Shown: positions 1 to 9,143, numbered from the stretch's first letter. The stretch is DNA of 64,000 nt from Billgrantia tianxiuensis (GCF_009834345.1 NZ_CP035042.1:1860001-1924000), one strand, 5' to 3'. Numbers and translations are program-made. Notes: generated by a model not told the origin, from the sequence alone.

Positions 1-392
1 CGTGAATTCGTCAGCGCCCGCCTCGATCGCTATGACGCCGGCAACGGTGAGCGTCGGGTACGCGTGGATGCCGCCGGTAAGGTGGCGCGCACCCGCTTCG
101 CCGTGCGCGAAGCCCTGCCCAAGGCAACGCTGATCGAAGCCGAGCCGGTAACCGGGCGCACCCACCAGATCCGCGTGCATGCCGCTCATGCCGGCTACCC
201 GTTGCTCGGCGACGACAAGTACGGTTCCCGCGAAGGCGAGTCGCTAGCGCGGCATCTCGGCCTGTCGCGCCTGTTCCTGCACGCTGAGTCGCTGACCTTT
301 CCCGAGCCCAGTAGCGGGCGGCCGGTACAGATCCGTGCACCGCTGCCGATGAGCTGGAGGCGGCGCTCGCCCAGGCGCGCAACGCACGTTGA
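1..392 (+). CDS. rluC: 23S rRNA pseudouridine synthase RluC, C-terminal part (5' end outside window; one frameshift)
   Basis: Codes for about the last 130 residues of an RluA-family pseudouridine synthase, which in the RluC branch modifies three uridines of 23S rRNA. The conserved motif GRTHQIRVHAAHAGYPLLGD is read in frame 1; the catalytic Asp motif lies upstream of the window. Around 346-348 the frame is lost: after APLP the expected DELEAALAQARNAR-stop is read one frame over, ending at the TGA at 390-392. One missing base restores it. Without that correction the reading frame runs falsely into the next gene. The neighbouring HAD phosphatase and sppA give the usual gammaproteobacterial order, which supports RluC over RluD. 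Confidence 0.85.
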
Positions 393-444
393 GTTTCGGC
401 CTCGCTGGGCCTGCCTATCGACACTATCAATGACCGGAGCCAGC

Positions 445-1095
445 ATGCGCTATCGACTGGTGATCTTCGACTGGGACGGCACCCTGATGGATTCCGTCGC
501 CCGTATCGTGACTTGCATGCAGGCGGCGGCCCGCGATGCGGGCTGGGGGCACCTCGAGGAGGCCGCGGTGCGCGACATCATCGGTCTAGGGCTGCCCGAG
601 GCCATCGATCGGCTGTGTCCGGGTATCGATGCCGAGCGCTTCGAACTCTTGCGCAGCCGCTATGCCTATCATTTCGTCGAGGGCAGTCGTACGCCGATGC
701 CGTTCTTTGCCGGCGTCGAGGCGGGCATCGCGAGGCTGCGCGAACTCCCGGCACGACGCCTTGCCGTGGCGACCGGCAAGAGCCGGCGAGGCCTCGACAG
801 GGTCTTTCGCGAGAGCGGCAGCGGCGCTTGGTTCCATGCCAGTCGCACCGCCGACGAGACCCGTTCCAAGCCGCACCCGCAGATGCTCGAAGAGTTACTG
901 GTCGAGCTCGACGTACCGGTCGAGGAGGCGGTGATGGTAGGCGATACCGAGTACGATCTGGAGATGGCGCGGGCCCTGGGCATGGATCGGGTCGCGGTGA
1001 CCTGGGGCGTGCATGCCCCGGAACGCTTGGCGGCCAGTCGCCCCGTCTATACTGCCGTGGCGGTCGAGGCGCTGTTCGACTGGTTGGCAAGTTAG
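445..1095 (+). CDS. HAD-superfamily hydrolase (phosphoglycolate phosphatase-like)
   Basis: A 216-residue haloacid-dehalogenase phosphatase. Motif I is DWDGTLMDS near the N-terminus with the nucleophilic Asp; motif II is the Thr in AVATGK; motif III/IV are SKPHP and GDTEYDLEMA. A helical cap of the IA type lies between motifs I and II. Substrate is unknown; Gph-like phosphatases act on small phosphorylated metabolites. The ATG at 445 was chosen because GGAG at 433-436 lies 8 bases upstream; an ATG at 430 is in frame but lacks a ribosome site. It sits between rluC and sppA, as in many gammaproteobacteria. Soluble, cytoplasmic. Confidence 0.85.
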   Translation: MRYRLVIFDWDGTLMDSVARIVTCMQAAARDAGWGHLEEAAVRDIIGLGLPEAIDRLCPGIDAERFELLRSRYAYHFVEGSRTPMPFFAGVEAGIARLRELPARRLAVATGKSRRGLDRVFRESGSGAWFHASRTADETRSKPHPQMLEELLVELDVPVEEAVMVGDTEYDLEMARALGMDRVAVTWGVHAPERLAASRPVYTAVAVEALFDWLAS

Positions 1096-1138
1096 CAGAC
1101 GAGAAAGTTGGCAGACGAGAAAGTTGGCAGGCGATAAA
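1091..1138 (+). repeat. Three tandem 16-bp repeats between HAD gene and sppA
   Basis: Three head-to-tail copies of a 16-bp unit, gttggcagacgagaaa, at 1091-1106, 1107-1122 and 1123-1138. The middle copy is the reference; the first has one difference and the last two. The first copy contains the stop codon of the HAD gene (1093-1095). The array ends 14 bases before the sppA start. Confidence 0.8.
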
Positions 1139-1152
1139 GGGAAGATGAGTCC

Positions 1153-2229
1153 ATGAGCGACGACAAGCGTGAAGACCGCTGGACCGAAGGACCGGAGCTG
1201 ACCCCCGAGCAGGCGCGTGAGGCGCAACAGGCGAAGCAGGAAAAGCCAGTGCCGCCTCCGGAGAGCGCCGAGACGCTGCGCGAGCGTCAGCGTCTGGCGC
1301 AGCAGGAGATGCTCGACCGCTGGATCGACGGGGTGCTGGTCGAGCAGCGTCGCTCGCGGCGCTGGAAGTTGTTCTTCCGCTTCTTTTTCGCCGCGCTGAT
1401 CCTTGCCTCCCTGGCGGCTACCTTTTATAGCCTGTTCGGCGATCCCACCCGCGAGCCGGAGCGACGCCACCTGGGCGTGGTCGAAGTGCACGGGGTGATC
1501 GACAGTGAATCGCCGGCCAGCGCCGAGCGTATCATCGAGGGGCTCAATCGCGCCTGGGAGGCAGCCAATGCCGCCGTCGTGGTGCTGCACATCGATAGCC
1601 CAGGAGGCAGTCCGGTGCAGTCGCAGCGCGTCTACGACGAGATCATGCGTCTGCGCGAGGAGGGCGGCAAGCCCATCATCGCGGTGATCGAGGATGTCGG
1701 AGCCAGCGGCGCCTACTACATGGCGGCGGCGGCCGATGAGATCGTGGCGGCTCCGGCCAGCCTGGTGGGGTCGATCGGGGTCATCTTCGCCAGCTTTGGC
1801 TTCGAGGAGGCCATCGACCGTCTCGGTATCGAGCGGCGAGTCTATGTCAGTGGCGAGAACAAGGGCTTTCTCGACCCCTTCTCGCCAGTGGCGCCCGAAG
1901 AGCGTGAGTTCTGGCAGACGGTCATGGATACCACCCATGGCCAGTTCATCGAGGCGGTGCGTCAGGGGCGTGGCGAGCGTCTGGCCGAGGACGAGCGGCT
2001 CTTCAGCGGCTTGATCTGGAGCGGGCAGCAGGCGCTGGAGCTGGGCCTGATCGATGGAATCAGCAGTCTCGATGCCTTGAGCCGTGAGCTGTTCGGTGAG
2101 GTGCGGCTGCACGACTACACGCCGCGGCTGGACCCGTTCGAGCGGCTGAGCCGCCAGTTCGGTCGGGTCGCCGCGGAGTGGATGGGGGTGCCTTCCAGCC
2201 GCTCGCCGGTGCGCTATCAGCTGCCCTGA
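1153..2229 (+). CDS. sppA: Signal peptide peptidase SppA, 36 kDa type
   Basis: A 358-residue inner-membrane serine protease that degrades cleaved signal peptides. The charged N-terminal cytoplasmic stretch (1-70) is followed by one membrane segment at about 74-95. The peptidase S49 domain follows, with the catalytic Ser185 in DVGASGAYYM and the general-base Lys237 in SGENKGF, which is the Ser-Lys dyad of the short, single-domain SppA form. HIDSPGGSP is the conserved strand-turn before the active site. Its last 13 bases overlap the end of maf on the other strand. Start ATG at 1153; upstream is the 16-bp repeat array rather than a clear ribosome site. Confidence 0.92.
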   Translation: MSDDKREDRWTEGPELTPEQAREAQQAKQEKPVPPPESAETLRERQRLAQQEMLDRWIDGVLVEQRRSRRWKLFFRFFFAALILASLAATFYSLFGDPTREPERRHLGVVEVHGVIDSESPASAERIIEGLNRAWEAANAAVVVLHIDSPGGSPVQSQRVYDEIMRLREEGGKPIIAVIEDVGASGAYYMAAAADEIVAAPASLVGSIGVIFASFGFEEAIDRLGIERRVYVSGENKGFLDPFSPVAPEEREFWQTVMDTTHGQFIEAVRQGRGERLAEDERLFSGLIWSGQQALELGLIDGISSLDALSRELFGEVRLHDYTPRLDPFERLSRQFGRVAAEWMGVPSSRSPVRYQLP

Positions 2230-2810
2230 TCTCCCAGTGGATCGAGGCCTGCTTCGAGCAACAGCGCGCACAGCCGGATCAGTGGCAGGCCGATCAGCGT
2301 GTTGGGGTCGTCCCCCTCGAGCCGTTCGAACAGGGCAATGCCCAGCCCCTCCATGCGAAAGCTGCCGGCGCTGTCCAGCGGTTGCTCGCGTTCCACGTAG
2401 TGGGCGATTTCTGCGTGTGTGAGGCGGCGAAAGTGGACGTCATATCGTTCGTGGCAGACCCAGTGGCGTGCGGCGCGGGTGTCGATCAGTGCCAGTCCGG
2501 TGAGAAAGGTCACCTGGTGGCCTGAGAAGCGTGTGAGCTGGGCGCGTGCCGTGGCGGCGTCTCCCGGCTTGCCCAGTATCTCGCCATCGAACACGGCGAC
2601 TTGGTCGGAGCCTATCACCAGGTGGTCGGGATACTCCTCTGCCACCCGGCTGGCCTTGGCCAGTGCCAGGCGGTGCACCAGACTCTCGGGGGCTTCGCCG
2701 GGTCGCGGCGTCTCGTCGATGTCGGGGCTTGTCCAGGCGTAGGGTAGCCCCAGTCGATCAAGGAGTTGGCGGCGCCAGCGGGAGCCGGAAGCGAGAACGA
2801 GTCGAGGCAT
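2217..2810 (-). CDS. Maf/YceF-like nucleoside triphosphate pyrophosphatase (7-methyl-GTP type)
   Basis: A 197-residue Maf-family protein. It begins with LVLASGSRWRRQLL, the P-loop-like phosphate-binding motif, and has the catalytic IGSDQVAVFDG segment about residue 67. The family hydrolyses modified NTPs to monophosphates. The YceF subgroup, which acts on 7-methyl-GTP, is typically found beside yceD-rpmF as here, so that subgroup is inferred. Ribosome site CAGGAG precedes the start. It is convergent with sppA (13-bp overlap) and divergent from yceD, with a 118-bp shared upstream region. Confidence 0.9.
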   Translation of the reverse strand: MPRLVLASGSRWRRQLLDRLGLPYAWTSPDIDETPRPGEAPESLVHRLALAKASRVAEEYPDHLVIGSDQVAVFDGEILGKPGDAATARAQLTRFSGHQVTFLTGLALIDTRAARHWVCHERYDVHFRRLTHAEIAHYVEREQPLDSAGSFRMEGLGIALFERLEGDDPNTLIGLPLIRLCALLLEAGLDPLGDQGS

Positions 2811-2890
2811 GGATGCGCTCCTGCGTTATACGGTGAGAGGTTCCTGGGGGTTCGGGCGAGCGGGTATTGTAACTCGCTGAGATAGCGTCT

Positions 2891-2919
2891 TTGACAGGGG
2901 CAGGGGGAGTGCCTATCAT
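2891..2919 (+). promoter_or_regulatory. Strong sigma-70 promoter for yceD-rpmF
   Basis: A perfect -35 box TTGACA (2891-2896), a 17-base spacer and a near-consensus -10 box TATCAT (2914-2919). The yceD ATG is at 2929, only 10 bases after the -10 box, so the transcript would have a leader of 0-4 bases. No ribosome-binding site is visible before the start codon. Confidence 0.72.
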
Positions 2920-2928
2920 TGCGCGCCT

Positions 2929-3456
2929 ATGTTGACCTCACGACTTCCCATAAGGGTCGAGCCTTATCGGCTCGCCGCACGTGCCGAAAGCCTCTCCGGC
3001 CTGATGGCGCTCGACCGGTTCGAGCGCCTCGCCGCGCAGGTCGGGGCACAGTCGGGCGACTGCCAGGTGTGGCTCGATTTCGGTATCGATGCTCAGGGCC
3101 GCCGCGAAATTCGCGGCCGTCTCGAGGCCGAGCTGCAGCTGCCTTGCCGGCGCTGCCTCGAGCCTATGGCGCAGCATGTCGAGAGCGAATTCCTGCTGGG
3201 CATGGTCTCGAGCGATGCACTGGCAGCAGAGCTGCCGAGCACCCACGAGCCGGTGCTGGTGGAAAACGAACAGCTGAACCTGCTGGAGGTGGTCGAGGAT
3301 GAGTTGATTCTCAGCCTGCCCCAGGTGGTTTACCACGACGAGGCGCATTGCCGTGTCTCGCGCGACCAGCTGAGCAGCGGCGAGGAGGCCGAATCGAGCG
3401 AGCCGACTCCCGCAAGTCCTTTCGAGGTGCTGCGTCACCTCAAGGGCAAATCCTGA
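2929..3456 (+). CDS. yceD: YceD / DUF177 23S rRNA accumulation protein
   Basis: A 175-residue DUF177 protein. The family is encoded next to ribosomal protein L32 and is needed for normal 23S rRNA levels in bacteria and chloroplasts; its biochemical action is unclear. Seen here are the conserved Cys pair in [10 protein letters not shown], the second part [15 protein letters not shown] with a further Cys (HCRVS), and the C-terminal [12 protein letters not shown], all matching the E. coli YceD layout. The start aligns with E. coli YceD, so the ATG at 2929 is probably correct although no ribosome site precedes it. First gene of the rpmF-plsX-fab cluster. Confidence 0.88.
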   Translation: MLTSRLPIRVEPYRLAARAESLSGLMALDRFERLAAQVGAQSGDCQVWLDFGIDAQGRREIRGRLEAELQLPCRRCLEPMAQHVESEFLLGMVSSDALAAELPSTHEPVLVENEQLNLLEVVEDELILSLPQVVYHDEAHCRVSRDQLSSGEEAESSEPTPASPFEVLRHLKGKS

Positions 3457-3487
3457 TTGTTTATCGTCTCACTTCGGAGTGACACCC

Positions 3488-3658
3488 ATGGCAGTTCAAC
3501 AGAATCGTAAGACCCGTTCCAAGCGCGGCATGCGTCGTAGCCACGACGCCCTGAGCGCGCCGACCCTGTCCCAGGACAAGGAAACCGGTACCACTCACCT
3601 GCGTCATCACGTTTCTCCTGACGGTTTCTACCGTGGTCGCAAGGTGGTCGACGCCTGA
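3488..3658 (+). CDS. rpmF: 50S ribosomal protein L32
   Basis: A 56-residue basic protein starting [20 protein letters not shown], the unmistakable L32 N-terminus. It continues through [20 protein letters not shown] and ends YRGRKVVDA, the usual length and C-terminus for proteobacterial L32 of the cysteine-free type. GGAG at 3476-3479 is the ribosome site. It follows yceD by 31 bp and precedes plsX, the standard coupling of ribosome and lipid synthesis genes. Confidence 0.97.
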   Translation: MAVQQNRKTRSKRGMRRSHDALSAPTLSQDKETGTTHLRHHVSPDGFYRGRKVVDA

Positions 3659-3687
3659 GTCGACCCGCTGTCGATGACCGTCGGCAC

Positions 3688-4724
3688 TTGAGCGTGCGGA
3701 TTGCCATCGATGCGATGGGTGGAGATGTCGGTCCTGCCGCTGCCATCCATGGCGCGGCAGCTGCGGTGCAGGCCTGTCCGGGGTTGGAGGTCGATCTGTT
3801 CGGCCCCGGTGATCGACTGACGACCGAGCTCGAGAACCTGCCGCGGCATCTCGCCGCGGCGGGTTCGCATCTGTCCATCCATCATGCGCCGGGTCTGATT
3901 CGGCAGAATCAGCGCCCGTCCGACGCGCTCAGGCGTGGCGGCGACACCAGCATGGCGCTGATGCTTTCCCATGTGGCCGAACGCCATGCCGTGGCCGGTG
4001 TCAGTGCGGGCAATACCGGCGCGCTGATGGCCCTGGCTCGGCGCGCTCTTGTACCGTGGCGGATATTCCGCGTCCGGCGATCTGCACTGCCATCCCTACC
4101 CGCAACGATGGCCGCTGCTACCTGCTGGATCTGGGGGCCAACGTCGATGTCTCCGCGAGGCGGCTAGTGGATTTCGCTCGCATGGGGGAGGTCATGGCAC
4201 GCCACGTGGACGGCCTTGCGGCTCCCAGGGTGGCATTGCTCAACGTGGGCAGCGAAGGTACCAAGGGCAGCGAGGCGGTGCGTCAGGCGGACTCGCTACT
4301 GAGTATGGCGGGCTCGCTGAACTATATCGGCTTCATCGAGGGAGACGGCATCTTCGCCGGCTCCGCCGATGTGGTGGTGTGTGATGGTTTCGTTGGCAAC
4401 GCGGTGCTCAAGGCCAGCGAGGGATTGGCTCGCATGCTGATTGAGCGGGTTCAGGCGACCTTCGAGTCGCACTGGAGCAGCCGCCTGGTCGGCATGCTGG
4501 CGAGGCCGGCGCTGCGTCGGTTGAAGAGCGAGCTCGATCCGGTGCGCTACAATGGCGCCAGCCTGCTGGGACTCGACGGCATCGTGATCAAGAGCCACGG
4601 CAGTGCCGATGCCACTGGCTTTTCCTATGCTGTGCTGCGGGCCGTGCAGGAGGTCAGGCGCGGCTTGCCGGAGCGGCTCGCCATGGAGCTGGGCGTCCGG
4701 CGTGACAGCACTCAACAAGAGTAA
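3688..4724 (+). CDS. plsX: Phosphate acyltransferase PlsX (one frameshift)
   Basis: PlsX makes acyl-phosphate from acyl-ACP for phospholipid synthesis. The N-terminal [14 protein letters not shown] and the [16 protein letters not shown] segment are in one frame. The remainder, from [16 protein letters not shown] through the conserved [15 protein letters not shown], is one base over. One missing G near 4051 (CTTGTACC for CTTGGTACC) joins them into a 345-residue protein of normal length. The start is uncertain: TTG at 3688 or, equally plausible, GTG at 3694 giving [11 protein letters not shown]; neither has a good ribosome site. The stop codon overlaps an ATG upstream of fabD, so translation is probably coupled. 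Confidence 0.88.
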
Positions 4725-4735
4725 TGGTGAACGAC

Positions 4736-5686
4736 ATGACTCAACCCCTTGCCCTCGTATTCCCCGGGCAAGGCTCCCAGCAGGTGGGCATGCTGCGGGA
4801 GCTGGCGGAACGCTACAGCGTCGTGCGGACGACCTTCGAGGAAGCCGCCGACGCCTTGGGCTACGACCTGTGGAAGGTGGTCCAGGAGGGGCCTGACGAG
4901 GCTCTCAATGCCACCGCCTGTACCCAGCCGGCGCTGCTGACGGCCAGCGTGGCCATCTGGCGGGTATGGCAAGAGCTGGAAGGCCCGCGTCCCGGGGCCA
5001 TGGCGGGGCATAGCCTGGGCGAGTACAGCGCCATGGTGTGTGCCGGTGTCATGGGCTTTGCCGATGGTGTGCGCTTGGTGCGCCTGCGCGGCGAGGCGAT
5101 GCAGGAGGCGGTGCCGGTCGGTCGTGGCGCCATGGCAGCCATTCTGGGGCTCGACGATGCCATCGTTGAAACGGCCTGTGCCGAGGCGGCGCAGAATGAG
5201 GTCGTGGCGGCGGTGAACTACAATGCCCCTGGCCAGGTAGTGATCGCCGGCGACAAGGCCGCCGTGGAGCGGGCCATTGTCCTGTGTCAGGAGGCGGGGG
5301 CCAAGCGCGCCATGCCGTTGCCGGTTTCGGTGCCCTCGCACTGCGCGCTGATGCGACCGGCCGCCGAGCGGCTCAAAACGGCCATGGCTGATCTCGACAT
5401 GCGCCCGCCGCGCTACACCGTGTATCAAAATGTCGATGCCCAGGCGCATGCCGACGTCGAGACGCTGCGTACGCGCCTGGTCGAGCAGCTTTACCAGCCG
5501 GTGCGCTGGACCTCCTGTGTCGAGGCGATGGAGGCGGCGGGTGCGTCGGTTTTCATCGAGTGTGGGCCGGGCAAGGTGCTCACCGGTCTCGGCAAGCGCA
5601 TCGCCAAGGGGAGCAAGGGATTGGCGGTCAACGACCCCGACAGTCTCGAGGCGGCGCTTGCGTTGGCGCACGAGGCCGGCCAGTAG
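4736..5686 (+). CDS. fabD: Malonyl-CoA:ACP transacylase FabD
   Basis: A 316-residue transferase that loads malonyl groups onto acyl carrier protein. VFPGQGSQQVGM forms the oxyanion region, Ser93 in GHSLGEYSA is the nucleophile and His202 in VPSHCALM completes the dyad; both positions are within one residue of the E. coli enzyme. The start at 4736 was chosen from GGTGA at 4726-4730. An in-frame ATG at 4724, overlapping the plsX stop, with AAGAG before it is the alternative and would add four residues. Second step gene of the fatty acid cluster plsX-fabD-fabG-acpP-fabF. Confidence 0.95.
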   Translation: MTQPLALVFPGQGSQQVGMLRELAERYSVVRTTFEEAADALGYDLWKVVQEGPDEALNATACTQPALLTASVAIWRVWQELEGPRPGAMAGHSLGEYSAMVCAGVMGFADGVRLVRLRGEAMQEAVPVGRGAMAAILGLDDAIVETACAEAAQNEVVAAVNYNAPGQVVIAGDKAAVERAIVLCQEAGAKRAMPLPVSVPSHCALMRPAAERLKTAMADLDMRPPRYTVYQNVDAQAHADVETLRTRLVEQLYQPVRWTSCVEAMEAAGASVFIECGPGKVLTGLGKRIAKGSKGLAVNDPDSLEAALALAHEAGQ

Positions 5687-5767
5687 CCGAGCGGGGCGCG
5701 GCCAGAATAACCAACAAGCAGGGGCTCGAGCCCCAGAACCAAACAGCAATCGGAGCGGGAACAGGCT

Positions 5768-6511
5768 ATGTCCAGCGAACGCAGAATTGCCCTGGTGACC
5801 GGTGCCAGCCGTGGCATCGGCCGGGCCATTGCCCACGAACTCGGCCGCCAGGGGCGCGTGGTGATCGGAACGGCCACCACTGAGTCGGGCGCGGCCAAGA
5901 TCGACGAAGACCTGCGTGCCAACGGCATCGAGGGGGCCGGCAAGGCGCTTGACGTGACCGACCTGGCCAGTGTGGAGGCGCTGGTCAAGGCCGTTACCGA
6001 AGAGTTCGGTGCCCCCACCATCCTGATCAACAATGCCGGCATCACGCGTGACAACCTACTGATGCGCATGAAGGAAGACGAGTGGGATTCGGTGCTCGAC
6101 ACCAACCTCAAGTCGGTGTACCGCGTCACCAAGGCGTGTCTGCGCGGCATGACCAAGGCTCGCTTCGGGCGGATCGTCAACATCAGCTCGGTGGTGGCGA
6201 CCATGGGCAATCTCGGCCAGACCAACTATGCTGCCGCCAAGGCGGGCATGGAAGGCTTCACCCGTGCCCTGGCGCGGGAGGTGGCTTCTCGGGCGATCAC
6301 CGTCAACGCGGTGGCGCCGGGCTTCATCGCCACCGACATGACGCACGCATTACCCGAGGAGCAGCATAAGGCATTGCTGACCCAGATTCCGCTGGCGCGC
6401 CTTGGCGAGCCTGAGGAGATTGCCGCTGCCGTCGGTTTCCTGACCAGCGAGAGTGCCGGTTATATCACCGGTGAGACTCTGCAGGTCAACGGTGGCATGA
6501 ACATGCGTTGA
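5768..6511 (+). CDS. fabG: 3-oxoacyl-[ACP] reductase FabG
   Basis: A 247-residue short-chain dehydrogenase that reduces 3-ketoacyl-ACP with NADPH in fatty acid elongation. The nucleotide fold motif is TGASRGIG (residues 11-18), followed by NNAG (88-91). The catalytic triad is Ser141, Tyr154 and Lys158 in NISSVV and YAAAKAG. The C-terminus ends GGMNMR, as usual for FabG. An 81-bp gap with a small GC-rich inverted repeat separates it from fabD. Confidence 0.96.
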   Translation: MSSERRIALVTGASRGIGRAIAHELGRQGRVVIGTATTESGAAKIDEDLRANGIEGAGKALDVTDLASVEALVKAVTEEFGAPTILINNAGITRDNLLMRMKEDEWDSVLDTNLKSVYRVTKACLRGMTKARFGRIVNISSVVATMGNLGQTNYAAAKAGMEGFTRALAREVASRAITVNAVAPGFIATDMTHALPEEQHKALLTQIPLARLGEPEEIAAAVGFLTSESAGYITGETLQVNGGMNMR

Positions 6512-6632
6512 AGCTCCCGCGGGTCGGCGGTTGCGCCGACGGGGGGCGTCTATAAACTACCCCGCAGCTTGAGTTTGCGGACCAAACGGCTGGTCATCTG
6601 AACGGCTAACTTGAACGACTGGAGTACGTATA

Positions 6633-6866
6633 ATGAGCACCATCGAAGAGCGCGTGAAGAAGGTTGTGGCCGAGCGCCTGAACGTCAAGGAAGAAGACAT
6701 CCAGAACAGCTCCTCCTTCACCGAGGACCTTGGCGCTGATTCCCTGGATACCGTCGAGCTGGTCATGGCGCTCGAAGAGGAATTCGATACTGAAATTCCC
6801 GATGAAGAAGCCGAGAAGATCACCACCGTTCAGGAAGCCATCGATTACGTCAATGCCCATCAGTAA
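6633..6866 (+). CDS. acpP: Acyl carrier protein
   Basis: A 77-residue acidic protein beginning [16 protein letters not shown]. Ser37 in [10 protein letters not shown] is the phosphopantetheine attachment site. Helix [13 protein letters not shown] and the C-terminal [13 protein letters not shown] match proteobacterial AcpP. It carries growing acyl chains for the enzymes encoded on either side. CTGGAG lies before the ATG. A TATAAA at 6551-6556 in the 121-bp upstream gap may be the -10 of a private promoter, as acpP is usually expressed far above its neighbours; the -35 is not clear. Confidence 0.97.
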   Translation: MSTIEERVKKVVAERLNVKEEDIQNSSSFTEDLGADSLDTVELVMALEEEFDTEIPDEEAEKITTVQEAIDYVNAHQ

Positions 6867-6917
6867 GGGCGCGGTCGTCACCGCTTGCTGAGGTGAAGGG
6901 CATCGCATGATGCCGGG

Positions 6918-6948
6918 AAAGCCGTCCTGAGACACAGGACGGCTTTTT
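6918..6948 (+). terminator. Rho-independent terminator after acpP
   Basis: A 9-bp perfect GC-rich stem (gccgtcctg / caggacggc, 6921-6929 and 6935-6943), extended by an AAA/TTT pair on each side, with a 5-base loop and a T5 run. It ends the acpP transcript and implies fabF has its own promoter. Confidence 0.9.
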
Positions 6949-6993
6949 GCTTTGTGTCGGGACCATGGCTGCCCAAGCGAGGAGCATGTCCGG

Positions 6994-6999
6994 TATAAT
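6994..6999 (+). promoter_or_regulatory. Candidate -10 box for fabF
   Basis: A perfect TATAAT between the acpP terminator and fabF, 59 bases before the fabF start. No good -35 hexamer lies 16-18 bases upstream, so the assignment rests on the -10 box and on the need for a promoter after the terminator. Confidence 0.5.
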
Positions 7000-7058
7000 G
7001 CGCGCAATGACGGCCTGGGAGATGGGCCGTGTCATCAAGGTTGTCTGGAGGATTACTG

Positions 7059-8297
7059 ATGGCTCGTAGAGTTGTGGTGACCGGGCTGGGACTGGTCACG
7101 CCGGTGGGCAACACCGTCAAGGAGAGCTGGGAGAACATCCTGGCCGGCAAGAGCGGCATCGCCCCCATCGAACATTTCGATGCCACCGGCTTCAACACTC
7201 GCTTCGGAGGTTCGGTCAAGAACTTCGACATCAGCCCGTACCTGAACCCCAAGGATGCGCGCAAGATGGACCTGTTCATCCAGTATGGGGTGGCGGCGGG
7301 CGCCCAGGCCATCAGGGACGCAGGGCTCGATTGCACCGAGGAGAACGCCGAGCGCATCGGCGTGGCCATCGGCTCCGGCATCGGCGGGTTGCCGATGATC
7401 GAACAGAACCACAACGCCCTTAACAAGGGCGGCGCGCGTCGTATCTCGCCCTTCTTCGTCCCCGGTTCGATCATCAACATGATCTCCGGCAACCTGGCCA
7501 TCCAGCATGGCTTCCGGGGCCCCAACATCGCCATCACCACGGCCTGTACCACTGGCACCCACAATATCGGTTACAGCGCCCGCACCATCGCCTATGGCGA
7601 TGCCGACGTGATGATCTGCGGGGGGGCCGAGATGGCCACGACACCGCTGGGGTTGGGTGGATTCTCCGCCGCCCGGGCACTGTCGACCCGTAACGACGAC
7701 CCGCAGGCCGCCAGTCGCCCCTGGGACCGCGACCGTGACGGCTTCGTGCTTTCGGACGGCGCCGGCGTCCTGGTGCTCGAGGAGTACGAACACGCCAAGG
7801 CACGTGGGGCGCGCATCTACGCCGAGCTGACCGGCTTCGGCATGAGCGATGACGCCTACCACATGACCGCACCGCCCGAAGACGGCAGCGGAGCGGCACT
7901 GTCGATGCGCAATGCGATTCGCGATGCCAAGCTCGATCCTGCGGCGGTGCATTATATCAACGCGCACGGCACCTCTACCCCGGCAGGCGACCTGGCCGAG
8001 AGCCGGGCCGTCAAGAAGGTGATGGGCGAGAGCGCGCACAGCGTGGCCGTGAGCTCGACCAAGTCGATGATCGGCCATCTGCTGGGTGCTGCCGGTGCCG
8101 TCGAGGCGGTGTTCTGCATTCTGGCCATCCGCGACCAGGTGGCACCACCGACGATCAACCTGGACAATCCCCAGGAAGGCTGCGACCTGGACTATGTGCC
8201 GCATACCGCGCGTGAAATGAAAATCGACGTGGCGCTGTCCAATTCGTTCGGCTTCGGTGGCACCAACGGCACACTGGTCTTCTCCCGGCTGCGCTGA
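7059..8297 (+). CDS. fabF: 3-oxoacyl-[ACP] synthase II FabF
   Basis: A 412-residue condensing enzyme that elongates acyl-ACP with malonyl-ACP. The active-site residues fall exactly at the family positions: Cys163 in TTACTTGT, His303 in [11 protein letters not shown] and His340 in [12 protein letters not shown]. The C-terminal [15 protein letters not shown] is conserved. GGAGG at 7047-7051 fixes the ATG at 7059; an upstream GTG at 7029 has no support. pabC follows after 24 bp, in the usual order acpP-fabF-pabC-mltG-tmk-holB. Confidence 0.96.
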   Translation: MARRVVVTGLGLVTPVGNTVKESWENILAGKSGIAPIEHFDATGFNTRFGGSVKNFDISPYLNPKDARKMDLFIQYGVAAGAQAIRDAGLDCTEENAERIGVAIGSGIGGLPMIEQNHNALNKGGARRISPFFVPGSIINMISGNLAIQHGFRGPNIAITTACTTGTHNIGYSARTIAYGDADVMICGGAEMATTPLGLGGFSAARALSTRNDDPQAASRPWDRDRDGFVLSDGAGVLVLEEYEHAKARGARIYAELTGFGMSDDAYHMTAPPEDGSGAALSMRNAIRDAKLDPAAVHYINAHGTSTPAGDLAESRAVKKVMGESAHSVAVSSTKSMIGHLLGAAGAVEAVFCILAIRDQVAPPTINLDNPQEGCDLDYVPHTAREMKIDVALSNSFGFGGTNGTLVFSRLR

Positions 8298-8321
8298 GCC
8301 GGGGCGTCGCGAGCGTGTGAC

Positions 8322-9143
8322 ATGACGCGGCCGCAAGTAGAGCCCTGGGTGCCGGCCGACGATCGCGGCCTGGCCTATGGCGACGGATTGTTCGAGACCA
8401 TACTGGTCCGCGATGGTGAGCCTCTGTTGTGGCCGCAGCACATGGCTCGGCTGGGTAGGGGTTGCCAGAGGCTGGGCATCCCCATGCCCGCCGCCGCCGA
8501 GCTCGACGGCTTGCCCGCCCAGGCGGGGCCAGGACTCAAGGTGCTCAAGCTGATCCTCACCCGGGGCAGCGGCGGGCGCGGCTACTTTGCCCCGCCAATC
8601 GCCAAGCCACGGCTGCTGTGGCAGGCGTTCGATTTCGCGCCCCAGCCGCAGCACTGGGAATCGGGTGTGCGGGTGCGCCATTGCCGGTTGCAGCTGAGCA
8701 TTCAGCCATTGCTTGCCGGGCTCAAGCACCTCAATCGGCTCGAGAACGTGCTGGCGCGCAGTGAGTGGGATGATCCGGATGTGGCTGAGGGAGTGCTTTG
8801 CGACACTCAGGGACACCTGGTCGAGGCCACCTGCATGAACCTGTTCTGGCAGCGCCGGGGATGCTTGGAGACGCCTCGTCTGGACGGCAGCGGCGTGGCC
8901 GGGACGTTGCGTGCTGTCCTGATGGAGCGCCTGGAGATCAATGAAGTCACCATGGGGCCGGAGGTGCTGGCCGAAGCCGAGGCCGTGTGGCTCGGCAACT
9001 CGGTTCAGGGTCTCTGGCCCGTGGTGCGTCTGGATGACGCCGATGGCTCCCGGCAGCTGAACTGGACCCTTGGCCCCGTGCACCGGACCTTGCAGGGCAA
9101 GGCTCACGAGCTGCTGGGCTATCCGGCTACTTTCGCGCGCTGA
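8322..9143 (+). CDS. pabC: Aminodeoxychorismate lyase PabC
   Basis: A 273-residue fold-type IV PLP enzyme that releases p-aminobenzoate and pyruvate from aminodeoxychorismate for folate synthesis. It shows the N-terminal DRGLAYGDGLFETI motif shared with branched-chain aminotransferases, the PLP-binding Lys in GLKHLNRLENVLAR and the later VEATCMNLFW segment. Its place between fabF and mltG is characteristic of PabC and separates it from D-amino-acid or branched-chain transaminases of the same fold. Confidence 0.92.
   Translation: MTRPQVEPWVPADDRGLAYGDGLFETILVRDGEPLLWPQHMARLGRGCQRLGIPMPAAAELDGLPAQAGPGLKVLKLILTRGSGGRGYFAPPIAKPRLLWQAFDFAPQPQHWESGVRVRHCRLQLSIQPLLAGLKHLNRLENVLARSEWDDPDVAEGVLCDTQGHLVEATCMNLFWQRRGCLETPRLDGSGVAGTLRAVLMERLEINEVTMGPEVLAEAEAVWLGNSVQGLWPVVRLDDADGSRQLNWTLGPVHRTLQGKAHELLGYPATFAR

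Noticed and set aside
64..1095. Open frame that looks like a fusion of RluC C-terminus and HAD phosphatase
   Set aside because: The junction translates the last RluC codons out of frame; one missing base at 346-348 restores a normal RluC stop at 392, and the HAD gene has its own ribosome site and start.
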